From assembly GCA_903930565.1 (NCBI GenBank), contig CAIYZC010000585.1, positions 1 through 39,616 of the forward strand: a DNA stretch of 39,616 nucleotides. The letters are read 5' to 3'. Positions 6,584 through 16,847 of this stretch are shown here, one piece after another. Within the stretch, counting starts at the first letter, position 1. Each line of letters begins with the position of its first letter. Both the position numbers and the translations under genes were made by a program. The notes beneath the pieces were generated by a model. The model searched no databases. It saw only the letters and a program-made list of their open reading frames with translations, and had not been told where the DNA came from. This DNA comes from an uncultured Pedosphaera sp. (GTDB lineage Bacteria > Verrucomicrobiota > Verrucomicrobiia > Limisphaerales > Pedosphaeraceae).

Positions 6584-8077
6584 TTACAATTCGAAAAAAG
6601 CCTTTAATCGGCAGGCAAAGGTGTTTTGGAATTCATTTTGGCGGGCCAGGGCGGTGGTGGGATCCAGGCGGGCGGCCACCATGGCCTCCGTGCTCATTTG
6701 CCGGCGGGCCAGCAGGGCGCTGAGTTGTTCCAGAAGCTCGGGACTTTCGCGCAGGCTGGCCGCCAGACCGGCTTTGTCAATTTCCACAGTGTCACAATCC
6801 GAACGGGCTTTCACGGTGGCGCTCCGCGGCTCGCCGGTGAGGAGGGACATCTCGCCAAAACAGTCCCCGGCACCCAACTCGGCGATCGGCAGGGGGCCCT
6901 TGGTCCGCGCCACGGTGACCTGCGCCTCCCCGCGCACCAGGATAAACATGGAAGCGCCGGCGTCGCCCTGGCGGATGATGGTTTCATGGGCGCCGTAGCG
7001 CGTGAATCGGCCGGCCGCCAGGAGGGTGTCCAATTGCGCTTCGGTGAGGCATTGGAAGAGGGGCTGTTGCCGCAGGCTGTGGCGAATCACCGGCGTCACG
7101 CCGGGGCGGTTTTCCCGGGCGGGCGTGTCCCGGTGCAGGGTTCGCACGGGGTAGGGGATGCGCAAACCGTGGCGTTGGAAACTGTACCAAATGGTGGTGC
7201 GGATGGTATCGCAGACCGCGGGGTAAAGTTCGTGGTCATCCATCCAGAACTTCAATTCGTATTCCACGGCGAAATCGCCGAAATTCTTGAGAAAAACCAA
7301 GGGCGCGGGCTCGGCCACCACGCCGGTGGCGGTGGCGGCGGCGGCCTGGAGAATTCGTTTAACCTCGGCCGGGGGGGCGGAGTATTCGGTGTTCACTGTG
7401 AGCCGCATGGCGTGGCGGCGCTGGGGTTGGTTGAGGTTGGTGATGGTGGCCTTGGCCAAGTCGCGGTTGGGCACATCGATGGTGATGTCATCGAGGGTGC
7501 GCAGGCGGGTGGAGCGCCAGTTGATTTCCAAGACCTTGGCGTACTGGTTTTCCACCCAGAGCCAATCGCCCAAGACGTAGGGTTTGCCCAGTTGCAGGGC
7601 GATGCCGGAGACCAGGTTCCCCATTAGGTCCTGCATGGCGATGCCGACAATGACCGCGATCACCCCCGGCGTCAGCAGGCCCTTGAGCGTTTGGTCATAA
7701 CCGACATCCAGCACAACGAACACCGCGACCACGAGGAGCACGAGGCGGGCGAGGTCGCTGAGGAATTTGGGGATTTTGACCCGGTGGCCTTTTTCGAAAT
7801 ACAATTCCCACAGGAACCGGTCGATCATCGCACTGGCGAACAAGGCTCCCAGGAGGACGGTGGCCGCACCCAGGTGTTTGATGAAAGGCCAGTCGAACTG
7901 GAGGGCCAATCCAGGAACGTAAAGGGAGAGGCAGGCGGCAAAGAGTTGGTAGGCCCAACCCAAGCGCACGCCGTGGCGGCGTTTCAGGCGGCGACCGAGC
8001 GCGAGCAGCAGCCAGTAGATGGCGGGTACCGCCACCACCAACAGACCGACGCGCACGGAATACATCTCGAACACCAT
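6584..8077 (-). CDS. MscS-type channel with C-terminal cyclic-nucleotide-binding domain
   Basis: The 497-residue protein has four to five membrane helices. The MscS pore region (VIAVIVGIAMQDLMGNLVSG, about 139-158) and beta domain (LGDWLWVENQYAKVLEINWR, TLDDITIDVPNRDL) follow. A cNMP-binding domain occupies about residues 338-455. Its phosphate-binding cassette, FGEMSLLTGEPRSATV, keeps the key Glu409 and Arg418, so it could bind cAMP or cGMP. This layout is that of the bCNG branch of the MscS superfamily, thought to be ligand-gated rather than strongly mechanosensitive. I chose the start at 8077 because GGTGGGG lies just upstream and residues before it come from a 9-bp repeat array. Confidence 0.92.
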   Translation of the reverse strand: MVFEMYSVRVGLLVVAVPAIYWLLLALGRRLKRRHGVRLGWAYQLFAACLSLYVPGLALQFDWPFIKHLGAATVLLGALFASAMIDRFLWELYFEKGHRVKIPKFLSDLARLVLLVVAVFVVLDVGYDQTLKGLLTPGVIAVIVGIAMQDLMGNLVSGIALQLGKPYVLGDWLWVENQYAKVLEINWRSTRLRTLDDITIDVPNRDLAKATITNLNQPQRRHAMRLTVNTEYSAPPAEVKRILQAAAATATGVVAEPAPLVFLKNFGDFAVEYELKFWMDDHELYPAVCDTIRTTIWYSFQRHGLRIPYPVRTLHRDTPARENRPGVTPVIRHSLRQQPLFQCLTEAQLDTLLAAGRFTRYGAHETIIRQGDAGASMFILVRGEAQVTVARTKGPLPIAELGAGDCFGEMSLLTGEPRSATVKARSDCDTVEIDKAGLAASLRESPELLEQLSALLARRQMSTEAMVAARLDPTTALARQNEFQNTFACRLKAFFEL

Positions 8078-8149
8078 GTCCCCACCATCACAAATCCGCC
8101 CCCGCGCCTCAAGTTTTTGCGCGCGGGAACGGCCGGGCCACCGCCAATG

Positions 8150-8185
8150 GACCAAATGGACGGTCGGGACAGAATGGACGGCGCT
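8150..8185. repeat. Degenerate 9-bp tandem array (4 units), site B
   Basis: Four consecutive 9-mers each begin GAC: GACCAAATG, GACGGTCGG, GACAGAATG, GACGGCGCT. The array lies between the carB1 stop and the start of the MscS-like gene. It would produce a spurious N-terminal extension if the channel gene were started upstream of 8077. Confidence 0.55.
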
Positions 8186-8245
8186 ACCCGACCGCACCAA
8201 TCCAGCCCGGGGCTGGGTGAATCGGTCGGGTGCGGAACAACCGCC

Positions 8246-9760
<1,515 letters not shown>

Positions 9761-9906
9761 AGAACGGCATGAATTAACGCCATTTCGGCCCGCTTGTCAG
9801 TTTTAAATTGCGGGGGGCGGCGCACGGGATGGAGGGGATGGGCGGCCGCCGGGGGACACGGCGGAATTCACCTGTCAAAACCGCCGCGCCGGGCTAGGTT
9901 AAGGGC

Positions 9907-10377
9907 ATGGCGTTGGTGCGCATTTTGGTTGATGGCTACAGCCTCCTGCACAAGTGGCCGGAAGTGGCGGAGGGCAAGCCGCGGTATTCGGCGGAGGCCC
10001 GCGAGGAATTAGTGCGGGTGCTGACCGCGTACCGGGACGCCATCGTCACCCCCATCACGATCGTTTTCGACGGCAACCGCCGCGACAGCCGCGGCGCGAG
10101 CCTGGAGTCCACGCCCGAATTGGAAATCATCTACTCCCGGGCGGGGCAAACCGCGGATCAAATCATTGAACGGGTGGCCCACCGCATGGCCCCTTATGGG
10201 CAAGTGCTGGCCGTGACGGATGATTTCGCCGAGCGGGACACGGTGATCGCCCTGGGGGGCTTGGCCTCCAGTTGCGACAACTTCATCCGCAGCATCGGGG
10301 ACGCCCTCGGCACGGTTGCCGAGGACATCACGGCTTACAATCAGCGCGAGCGCGCGCGCTTTCAGCGGCGGTCCTGA
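9907..10377 (+). CDS. YacP-like NYN domain protein (putative endoribonuclease)
   Basis: The 156-residue protein consists of a PIN-like NYN/YacP (DUF901) domain. It has the N-terminal Asp motif VRILVDGYSLLHKWPEV, a middle strand ITIVFDGNRRDS, and the acidic VTDDFAERDTV motif followed by SSCDNFIR. These supply the Asp cluster expected for metal-dependent RNase activity. The Bacillus homologue Rae1/YacP is a ribosome-associated mRNA endonuclease; the same job is inferred here. It is divergent from carB1, with a 146-bp intergenic region, and convergent with the hydrolase gene downstream (12 bp apart). Confidence 0.88.
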   Translation: MALVRILVDGYSLLHKWPEVAEGKPRYSAEAREELVRVLTAYRDAIVTPITIVFDGNRRDSRGASLESTPELEIIYSRAGQTADQIIERVAHRMAPYGQVLAVTDDFAERDTVIALGGLASSCDNFIRSIGDALGTVAEDITAYNQRERARFQRRS

Positions 10378-10389
10378 TGCTCACCGGCA

Positions 10390-12390
10390 TCAGGGGAGCG
10401 GCGAATACTGCCACTGTTCGTCAAAGAATCCGGCGGCCGTAACCGCGTCCTGGGCGGTCATATCCAGGAGCGCGTAATCCGGCAGCTTGGGAATTTGGAG
10501 GGCATTGCTGGTGGGGGCTTCGTCGGCGAACGTGAAGCCGCTGTTGACCACCACATACCGCTGCGGGTTGAGGGGATTGGGGTAGATGAACACCGGGGCG
10601 TTGGTCGCGGACGACCAAGTGTTCGGCCCCAAGCGGATGTGCCGGGAATCCCATTGGATCGGCAACCGGTCCGCGATCCGCGCGAGCAGTCGATTGCAGC
10701 CGGGATCGCCCCAGAGGATCAAATTATTGTTCGCGATGTCCTCGGCGGTGATTTCGGTGTCCTTTTTCACCCGCGGCTCACCCCGGAACTGCAGGCGCCA
10801 TTCCCGCAGGGCGGCGCGTTCGCGGGCGGACGCCCAAGCGCTAAACTGCGCTGAGAAAGGGACGCCGGTGGGGTGGACCATGATGAAAGAATCCATGAAC
10901 GCGTCGTCAATCGGCCCCTGCAAACCGTGGCCTTTGTGGAGTTCGAGCGGAAAGCTCATGGTCACCGGGGTCCACGTTTGCGACAGCCGCTCGAAATGTG
11001 CCGTCCAGGAACGATCCTTCGCCACGGCGGGAACCGTCAGATCCTGGCCGTCGATCGTCACGGTCGGACGCGTTCCGATGGCGAACGGAGCCAACCCGGC
11101 GGGCATGGCCAGGGTGAGGGCGGTCACGTTGGTGGTGGTGAGCGTCACCCGGTTGGTGGATTGGATTTCGGCTTCCACACGGGCGCGGTTCCAGTGTTTG
11201 TCCAAGCCATCCACCGTCACCCAGGCTTGTTGGTTGTAGCGCATGGTCCAGGTGGTGAAGCGCACCTTTTTGGGCAGCGGGTCGCGGCCCTGGGCGGCGA
11301 GGGCGTCCATCCGGCGGGCGACTTCGGCCTTGGCTTTGGCTTCGTATTTGTGCGCGGTGTTGGCGCCGATGATGTGCGTGAGCTCCAGCCCTTCCAATTC
11401 CATGGCGTGGGCCATCAGGTCCGCCGCTTCCTTTTGACCGTCGATCTCGCCGCTGTAGGCCACCACGGGGCAATTGTACAAGTTGGCCGCGTAATCGGTG
11501 ATGTCATACAGGTGCCACGTGCGTTGTTCGTACCAGGAAGGGTTGGTTTTGCGCGGGCGCTGATAGATCTTTTGGAAGATGGCCGTGTCCACAAAGCCCG
11601 CGCCGGGGTTCGCCGCCGCCCAAAGCGAGGCGTAGTGGCCGGCCAGATGCCAGGCCACCGCACCGCCCATGGAGAAGCCGCGCACGCTCACGCGGTTGGC
11701 ATCGATGGAATAGTGCGTTTTGGCGTTGTCCCACGCCTCGAAGGTGTCGGTTTCGCCCGCGAATTTGTTGGCATTGCAATACCGGCCGTAGGGGTGCAGC
11801 ACCAGGGTGTCCGCCGGGGCGAATTCGCCGGTCTTGGTTTCGCGGTCGGTGATGAAACTGAGTTCGCTCAAGTTGGCGCCCCGGCCGTGAAACCAAAAAT
11901 CCAAGCGGTAGGCGCGGCCGTTCTTCGGGTCGTAGCCGGCGGGCACCAGGATGCCGTAGGGTTGCACCGAGCCGTCGATTCGGGAGCGGTAGCCGCGCAC
12001 GATCAGGCCGGTGGCGGTGTCCCACGGGGCTTTGCCTTGAGCCAGGGCTTGCGCCCGTTCATGGCCTTCGGCGAGCAGCTTGCGCGCGTCCGCGAATTCG
12101 TTGGTGCGGTAGAAAATGTCGTCCTCCAACGCGTAGCGGACCGCGTTGAAATAGATTTGCACATCCGGCAGCAGGGCTTGCGCGGCGGGCTTGGCCTGGA
12201 GTGCGGCGATTTCGCGGCCGAGGGCGGCCACGCCCGCCTTGAGTTCCGCCTGGATGGCCGGCGGCACGGCGATGCCGGGCGGGGGCATGCGGGGGACGAC
12301 TTTCGGGGCGGGGGGGGCGTCGGCGCTGAGCAAGGTGCCGGCCGCGGCCAGCCAGCAGGCCGCAAAAAGACTGGTTCTGAGGGCGATCAT
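10390..12390 (-). CDS. Secreted alpha/beta hydrolase (prolyl-oligopeptidase-like esterase)
   Basis: The 666-residue protein begins with a clear signal peptide (MIALRTSLFAACWLAAAGTL, cleavage near LSADA). A helical N-terminal domain follows to about residue 120. Next is an alpha/beta-hydrolase domain with the oxyanion region LDFWFHGRGAN (about 163-173) and the nucleophile elbow VRGFSMGGAV (Ser240). Candidate Asp and His partners lie in YSGEIDGQ and NTAHKYE. A C-terminal region of about 300 residues is beta-rich and may bind substrate. Similar large secreted hydrolases are common in Planctomycetes and Verrucomicrobia; the substrate is unknown (esterified carbohydrate or peptide are both possible). 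It stands alone and divergent from the DUF5009 gene, so the 209 bp between them should hold promoters for both. Confidence 0.85.
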   Translation of the reverse strand: MIALRTSLFAACWLAAAGTLLSADAPPAPKVVPRMPPPGIAVPPAIQAELKAGVAALGREIAALQAKPAAQALLPDVQIYFNAVRYALEDDIFYRTNEFADARKLLAEGHERAQALAQGKAPWDTATGLIVRGYRSRIDGSVQPYGILVPAGYDPKNGRAYRLDFWFHGRGANLSELSFITDRETKTGEFAPADTLVLHPYGRYCNANKFAGETDTFEAWDNAKTHYSIDANRVSVRGFSMGGAVAWHLAGHYASLWAAANPGAGFVDTAIFQKIYQRPRKTNPSWYEQRTWHLYDITDYAANLYNCPVVAYSGEIDGQKEAADLMAHAMELEGLELTHIIGANTAHKYEAKAKAEVARRMDALAAQGRDPLPKKVRFTTWTMRYNQQAWVTVDGLDKHWNRARVEAEIQSTNRVTLTTTNVTALTLAMPAGLAPFAIGTRPTVTIDGQDLTVPAVAKDRSWTAHFERLSQTWTPVTMSFPLELHKGHGLQGPIDDAFMDSFIMVHPTGVPFSAQFSAWASARERAALREWRLQFRGEPRVKKDTEITAEDIANNNLILWGDPGCNRLLARIADRLPIQWDSRHIRLGPNTWSSATNAPVFIYPNPLNPQRYVVVNSGFTFADEAPTSNALQIPKLPDYALLDMTAQDAVTAAGFFDEQWQYSPLP

Positions 12391-12599
12391 AGCCCCGCCT
12401 TGTTACCGCATCCCGGTCCGGCCCGAAAGCAAAATCCCATGCGGGGAAGCCGGCGGTGGGCGGCGGATGGCTCAAGGCCTTGCGGGCACAACCGGCGCGC
12501 CGGCGGGCACGCGGGCTTGTGCGGGGCGGCGGAATGGGGGAGGATGCGTCGATCCCGGGGCGGAAAGGCCGCCGCCGCAATGCTGAAAACACCAAACTT

Positions 12600-13853
12600 A
12601 TGACCACGACCATAAGCACACCTGCCGCCACCGAGGCACCCACTCCGGCCGGTGCGGCGCCGGCCCGCGCTCCCTTGCCGAACCGTTTGGCTTCGATGGA
12701 CGCCTACCGGGGGTTGGTCATGTTTTTGATGATGGGGGAGGCGTTTGATTTCGGCCGGTTGGCGCGCAATTTTCCCGAGAGCGGATTGTGGCGGTTCCTG
12801 GCGTGGCACCAATCCCACGTGGAATGGATCGGGTGCTCGCTGCACGACCTGATCCAGCCCTCGTTTTCGTTTTTGGTCGGCGTGGCCCTGCCGTTCAGCC
12901 TGGCGGGCCGGTTGGCGCGCGGGGAATCGTGGGGCAAGATGACCGGGCACGCGTTTTGGCGGGCGCTGCTGTTGATTCTGCTGGGGGTGTGGCTGCGGAC
13001 CGGGCCGGCGCGGAGCATGACCTACTGGACGTTTGAAGACACTTTGTCGCAGATCGGTTTGGGTTACGGGTTTCTGTTTTTGCTGGGGTTTCGGGCGGTG
13101 CGGTGGCAGTGGGTGGCGTTCGGCGTTTTGGTGGTGGGCTATTGGGCCGCTTTTGTGGCCTACCCCTTGCCGGGGGCGGATTTTGACTACGCCAAGGTGG
13201 GGGTGTCCGCGGACTGGCTGCGGGAGCACGGGTTGACCGGGTTGGCGGCGCATTGGCAGAAGAATAGCAATCTGGCGTGGGCTTTCGATACTTGGTGGTT
13301 GAACCTGTTCCCGCGGGAGAAAGTGTTCACTCACAACGGCGGCGGTTACTCGACCCTCAGCTTCATTCCGACCTTGGCGACCATGGTGCTGGGGCTGATC
13401 GCGGGCGGAGTGTTGCGCAGCGTGCGCACGCCGGCGGAGAAAGTGCGCTGGCTGGTGTTGGCGGGCTTGGCGGGCCTGGCGGCGGGATGGTTGGCGAATG
13501 CCACGGGGCTCTGCCCGACCGTAAAGCGGATTTGGACCCCGGCGTGGGTGCTGTTCAGCGGGGGGTGGTGCTGCCTGTTCCTGGCCGCGTTTTACACGGT
13601 GATGGATTGGCGGCAGCACCGCGCGTGGGCGTTTCCGCTGATCGTCATCGGGATGAATTCGATCGCCGCCTACTGCATGGCCCACTTGTTCGAGGGGTTT
13701 ATCAGTCGCAACCTGACAGTCAACTTGGGCTCAAAAATCTTTGGCTTCGCCGGGCCGGGCTACGCGGGAAGTATTCACGGCGCGGCGACGTTTTTGGTGC
13801 TGTGGCTGATCCTGCTTTGGATGTACCGCCGGAAGATCTTTTTGCGAATCTGA
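12600..13853 (+). CDS. DUF5009 / HGSNAT-like membrane acyltransferase
   Basis: The 417-residue polytopic membrane protein has a short Thr/Ala/Pro-rich cytoplasmic start. It then carries the family signature LASMDAYRGLVMFLMMGE, HDLIQPSFSFLVGVALPFSL and about ten membrane helices, ending in a basic tail (MYRRKIFLRI). The family is related to heparan-alpha-glucosaminide N-acetyltransferase, which moves acetyl groups across a membrane to sugars; that role here is inference. The ATG at 12600 is preferred over an in-frame ATG at 12456, which would add 48 residues of Arg/Gly-rich non-family sequence. It is convergent with the CoA-binding gene, with a hairpin between them. Confidence 0.85.
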   Translation: MTTTISTPAATEAPTPAGAAPARAPLPNRLASMDAYRGLVMFLMMGEAFDFGRLARNFPESGLWRFLAWHQSHVEWIGCSLHDLIQPSFSFLVGVALPFSLAGRLARGESWGKMTGHAFWRALLLILLGVWLRTGPARSMTYWTFEDTLSQIGLGYGFLFLLGFRAVRWQWVAFGVLVVGYWAAFVAYPLPGADFDYAKVGVSADWLREHGLTGLAAHWQKNSNLAWAFDTWWLNLFPREKVFTHNGGGYSTLSFIPTLATMVLGLIAGGVLRSVRTPAEKVRWLVLAGLAGLAAGWLANATGLCPTVKRIWTPAWVLFSGGWCCLFLAAFYTVMDWRQHRAWAFPLIVIGMNSIAAYCMAHLFEGFISRNLTVNLGSKIFGFAGPGYAGSIHGAATFLVLWLILLWMYRRKIFLRI

Positions 13854-13860
13854 GTGGTGC

Positions 13861-13891
13861 GATCGGTCGGATCAGACTGATCTGACCGATC
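13861..13891. terminator. Hairpin between convergent genes, probable bidirectional terminator
   Basis: GATCGGTCGGATCAG (13861-13875) pairs with CTGATCTGACCGATC (13877-13891) with a single G-T mismatch (a wobble in RNA) around a tiny loop. It is followed by ATTTTC at 13898-13903 on the plus strand. It sits between the convergent DUF5009-like and CoA-binding genes, where a terminator is expected. It is built from the 9-bp array at the same place. Confidence 0.55.
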
Positions 13892-13905
13892 CGACGGATT
13901 TTCAG
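13861..13905. repeat. 9-bp tandem array (5 units beginning GAT), site C
   Basis: Consecutive 9-mers are GATCGGTCG, GATCAGACT, GATCTGACC, GATCCGACG, GATTTTCAG. The first four begin GATC, and the fifth runs into the stop codon of the CoA-binding gene (13902-13904). The arrangement also folds into a hairpin listed separately. Confidence 0.7.
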
Positions 13906-14273
13906 AAATCCTCGGGGGAAACCCCTGCGCCCTCGATGAGGCTGCAGGCTTGGATCACGTTCAGGCCGAGGGCGGTGGCGGATGCCAACACTTCCGCGGA
14001 TTCCGTTCCGGGGTTGAGCCACAGTTCGTCGCAGCCGCGGGCGGCGATGTCGGGCAGCACTTTGAGCACGACGGCGGGCGGGAGGTAGACCGTGATCATT
14101 TCCGGCCGGCCGGGGACGTCCTGGATGCTTTTGTAGGCGGGCAGGCCTTCGACCGTGGACTCCTTCGGGTTGACGGGCCAGACGGTGCAGCCTTCCCGGT
14201 GGAAGGCGCGGACGGCTTTGTTGCCGTATTTGGATCGGTCGGTGGAGGCGCCAAGGACGGCAACAGTTTTCAT
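13902..14273 (-). CDS. CoA-binding domain protein (YccU/YneT-like)
   Basis: The 123-residue protein is a single Rossmann-like CoA-binding domain. It has MKTVAVLGASTDRSKYGNKA, VWPVNPKESTVEGLPAYKSI, the strand TVYLPPAVVLKVLPDI and the LWLNPGTESAEV motif. Stand-alone proteins of this kind resemble the N-terminal part of acyl-CoA synthetases, but their role is undefined. The start at 14273 is fixed by an ATGA overlap with the stop of the preceding reductase gene. It is the last gene of the pgi - reductase - CoA-binding operon. Confidence 0.9.
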   Translation of the reverse strand: MKTVAVLGASTDRSKYGNKAVRAFHREGCTVWPVNPKESTVEGLPAYKSIQDVPGRPEMITVYLPPAVVLKVLPDIAARGCDELWLNPGTESAEVLASATALGLNVIQACSLIEGAGVSPEDF

Positions 14274-15166
14274 GCGGGGTTGGGGGCGGTGAGGAGTTCG
14301 GCCACGGTGGCGTTGAAATCGGAGGGTTGGAAACCGAGGGAGCCGGTGCGCTCGGAAATCATCCCCGCGCGCAAGGGGCGGCGGGCCTTTTGGCCGAGTT
14401 CGGCCGTGGTGACGGTGCGCAGGGTGAAGGCGGGGTGGGGGACGACGCCGGCCTGGCGGAAGGCCGCGACGAGGCGTTCCGTCCACTCGGGGCGGGTGCA
14501 TTCGGGCCAAGGGCCGCCAAGATGCCAGACGCCGCGTTCCCGAAGTTCCAGCAGGCGGATCACCCAGCGGCCGATGTCCCCGGCCCAGGTAGGGTTGCCG
14601 CACTGGTCCGCAGGCAGGGTCAAGGTGCGGCCCTCCCGCAGGGCGGTGAGGACTTGGTAACCGAAATTCTTCTTTTGCGCTTCGCGGCCGTAAACGCAGA
14701 TGACGCGGGGCAGGAGGGCGGCGCCCTCCGTGGCCGCCAGCACCTGTTGTTCCCCCGCCCATTTGGACTGGCTGTAAACGTTGATGGGGTTCGCCATGGC
14801 CGACTCAGGATAAGGTCCGCTCTCGCCGTCAAAAACGTAACTGGTGGAAATGTAGGCGAACGGGATGCCGGCGACGTGGCACAAACGGCCCAACGCGGCG
14901 GGTTGTTCGGCGTTTTCGGCGAAGGCGCGGGCGGGGTCATCCTCGCAGCCGTCCACCCAGGTCCAACCGCCGGCGTGGATCACGGCATCGGGCCGTTCGG
15001 CCGCGAGCAGCCGGGCCATGGCCGGGGTGTCGGCGCCATCCAAGGGCACCAAGCCCGGCAGCGGATGGCGTCGGTAGGTGCCCACGACCGGGTGACCCGC
15101 CGCCGCCGCCGCGCGCAGTAGATGGGAACCCACCAAGCCCGAGCCGCCGAGAACCAGGACTTTCAT
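14270..15166 (-). CDS. RmlD-like NAD(P)-dependent sugar-nucleotide reductase/epimerase
   Basis: The 298-residue extended short-chain dehydrogenase has the N-terminal nucleotide-binding motif VLGGSGLVGSH (residues 5-15). It also has the DAVIHAGGWTWVD segment, the STSYVFDG motif (107-114) typical of dTDP-4-dehydrorhamnose reductases, and the catalytic Tyr131-x3-Lys135 in YSQSKWAGE. It belongs to the RmlD/RfbD substrate-binding family. No other rhamnose genes are nearby, so the substrate is uncertain; related proteins also include MAT2B-like regulators. It begins 15 bp after pgi and ends overlapping the CoA-binding gene. Confidence 0.88.
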   Translation of the reverse strand: MKVLVLGGSGLVGSHLLRAAAAAGHPVVGTYRRHPLPGLVPLDGADTPAMARLLAAERPDAVIHAGGWTWVDGCEDDPARAFAENAEQPAALGRLCHVAGIPFAYISTSYVFDGESGPYPESAMANPINVYSQSKWAGEQQVLAATEGAALLPRVICVYGREAQKKNFGYQVLTALREGRTLTLPADQCGNPTWAGDIGRWVIRLLELRERGVWHLGGPWPECTRPEWTERLVAAFRQAGVVPHPAFTLRTVTTAELGQKARRPLRAGMISERTGSLGFQPSDFNATVAELLTAPNPA

Positions 15167-15181
15167 CGTGCGGCGGTCGGC

Positions 15182-16780
15182 TCAGGCTTTCTGGTAAGCC
15201 GCTTGGAAGGGGGTGCCGCCGGCGATGCGCCGAATGCCTTTGTCCGGATTGGCGGCGAGATGTTCGCAGATTTTGAACACCGTTTCAAAATCGTCGTGGG
15301 CGCCGATGCCGCTGGCCACCTGGGCGGAGGTGAGGGCGTGGCCCGCTTTTTCCGTGAGGTAGGCGAGGACTTTGTGTTGGAGTTCGATGACGGCGGCGGC
15401 GGCCTTCTTGCCCGCTTCGACGCCGGGTTGGTCGTAGGCGTTGATGCGGATCAGCGAGGCGTAGAGCCCGACGGCGCGTTCGAACAGGGCAATCAGCACC
15501 CCGACCGAGAACGGGGAAACGGTTTGGAGCGTGAGCGTGATGGATTCGCGGCCGCTTTCATACAGGGCGCGGCGGGTGCCCAGGAAGAAACCGCTGAGAT
15601 AATCGCCGGCGGTGACGTTGGTTTCCACCGCGAGGGAGGGTTGCCGGCGGTCCTGGAGCACTTCAATGAAGGTCACGAAGAAATTGAGCACGCCGTCGCG
15701 CAATTGCTGCACATAGGAATGCTGGTCCGTGGCGCCCTTGTTGCCAAAAACGGCAATGCCCTGATGGACGATGTTGCCGTCGCGGTCCTGGGCTTTGCCG
15801 AGGGATTCCATGACCAATTGCTGGGTGTATTTGGCGAAGAGTTCGAGGCGGTCCTTGTAGGGCAGGAGCACCATGTTTTTCGTCCCCTTGCCGTCGCCGA
15901 TGTAATACCACATGAGGGCGAGTTGGGCGGCGGGGTTCTTGACCAAGAAGGGCTGGCGGGTGACTTCGTCGCAGGCGCGGGCACCGGCGAGGAGGGCGTC
16001 GATGTCGAAACCTTGGAGGGCAGCGGGGAGCAGGCCCACGGCGGAGAGTTCACTGGTGCGGCCGCCGACCCAATCCCACATGGGGAAGCGATGGAGCCAG
16101 GCATTGGCGGTGGCGTATTTGTCGAGTTCGCTCAGCGCGCCGGTGACGGCGACGGCGTGATCGGAGAATTTGAAGCCGGCGGCGGCGTAGGCGGCTTGGG
16201 CTTCCAACATGCCGTTGCGGGTTTCCTTGGTGCCGCCGGATTTGCTGATGACCACGGCGAGGGTTTGACCCAATCCGCCGGCGAGTTCGGCGAGGACTTG
16301 ATCCATGCCGTCGGGGTCGGTGTTGTCAAAGAAATGCACGGCCAGCTTGTCTTGGCCGGGCTGGCCGAGGGCGCGGGCGACGAATTGGGGGCCGAGGGCG
16401 GAGCCGCCGATGCCGATGATGAGCAGGTGGCGGAAAGGACCGGCGGCGCCGTGGACCGTGCCGGCATGAACCCGGGCGGCAAATTCCTTGATGGCGGCCA
16501 GCGTTTGCGTGATTTCGGTCCCGATGCTCGCGGTGGGGGCGATTTCGGGGCGGCGGAGCCAGTAATGACCGACCATGCGGTGTTCGCTGGGATTGGCGAT
16601 GCCGCCCTTCTCCAATTCCGCCATGGCGATGAAGGCGTTTTCCAAGGGCACCCGCATTTGCTGGAGGAACTCGGCGCTGAAATTCATGCGGCTCAAGTCC
16701 AGCGCCAGGCCGAGGGTGGGGTATTCCGTGTAATATTGCTGAAACCGTTGCCAGAGTTCGGTGGGGGAAAAGGTATTCAT
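15182..16780 (-). CDS. pgi: Glucose-6-phosphate isomerase
   Basis: Pgi interconverts glucose 6-phosphate and fructose 6-phosphate in glycolysis and gluconeogenesis. The 532-residue length is typical. Visible motifs are the phosphate-binding [46 protein letters not shown] with the SIS-domain signature, the [20 protein letters not shown] segment and the C-terminal [14 protein letters not shown], which carries a conserved catalytic-loop Lys. It heads a three-gene unit with the RmlD-like and CoA-binding genes, suggesting a link between central sugar phosphates and sugar-nucleotide synthesis. The acyltransferase upstream ends 68 bp before it. Confidence 0.97.
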   Translation of the reverse strand: MNTFSPTELWQRFQQYYTEYPTLGLALDLSRMNFSAEFLQQMRVPLENAFIAMAELEKGGIANPSEHRMVGHYWLRRPEIAPTASIGTEITQTLAAIKEFAARVHAGTVHGAAGPFRHLLIIGIGGSALGPQFVARALGQPGQDKLAVHFFDNTDPDGMDQVLAELAGGLGQTLAVVISKSGGTKETRNGMLEAQAAYAAAGFKFSDHAVAVTGALSELDKYATANAWLHRFPMWDWVGGRTSELSAVGLLPAALQGFDIDALLAGARACDEVTRQPFLVKNPAAQLALMWYYIGDGKGTKNMVLLPYKDRLELFAKYTQQLVMESLGKAQDRDGNIVHQGIAVFGNKGATDQHSYVQQLRDGVLNFFVTFIEVLQDRRQPSLAVETNVTAGDYLSGFFLGTRRALYESGRESITLTLQTVSPFSVGVLIALFERAVGLYASLIRINAYDQPGVEAGKKAAAAVIELQHKVLAYLTEKAGHALTSAQVASGIGAHDDFETVFKICEHLAANPDKGIRRIAGGTPFQAAYQKA

Positions 16781-16847
16781 CGCGGTGGGAGCTTAGGGTG
16801 GACGGGGCGGCGGGGCAAGTCGTTTGCGGCGCGAGGGGAGTTGATTT

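Noticed and set aside
12456-12599. Upstream ATG of the DUF5009-like gene (48 extra residues)
   Set aside because: The added residues are Arg/Gly-rich and unlike the family; ATG 12600 gives a normal N-terminus.
12387-13685. Minus-strand frame of 432 codons opposite the DUF5009-like gene
   Set aside because: Its Gln/His/Pro/Arg-rich sequence is typical of antisense reading of a membrane protein.
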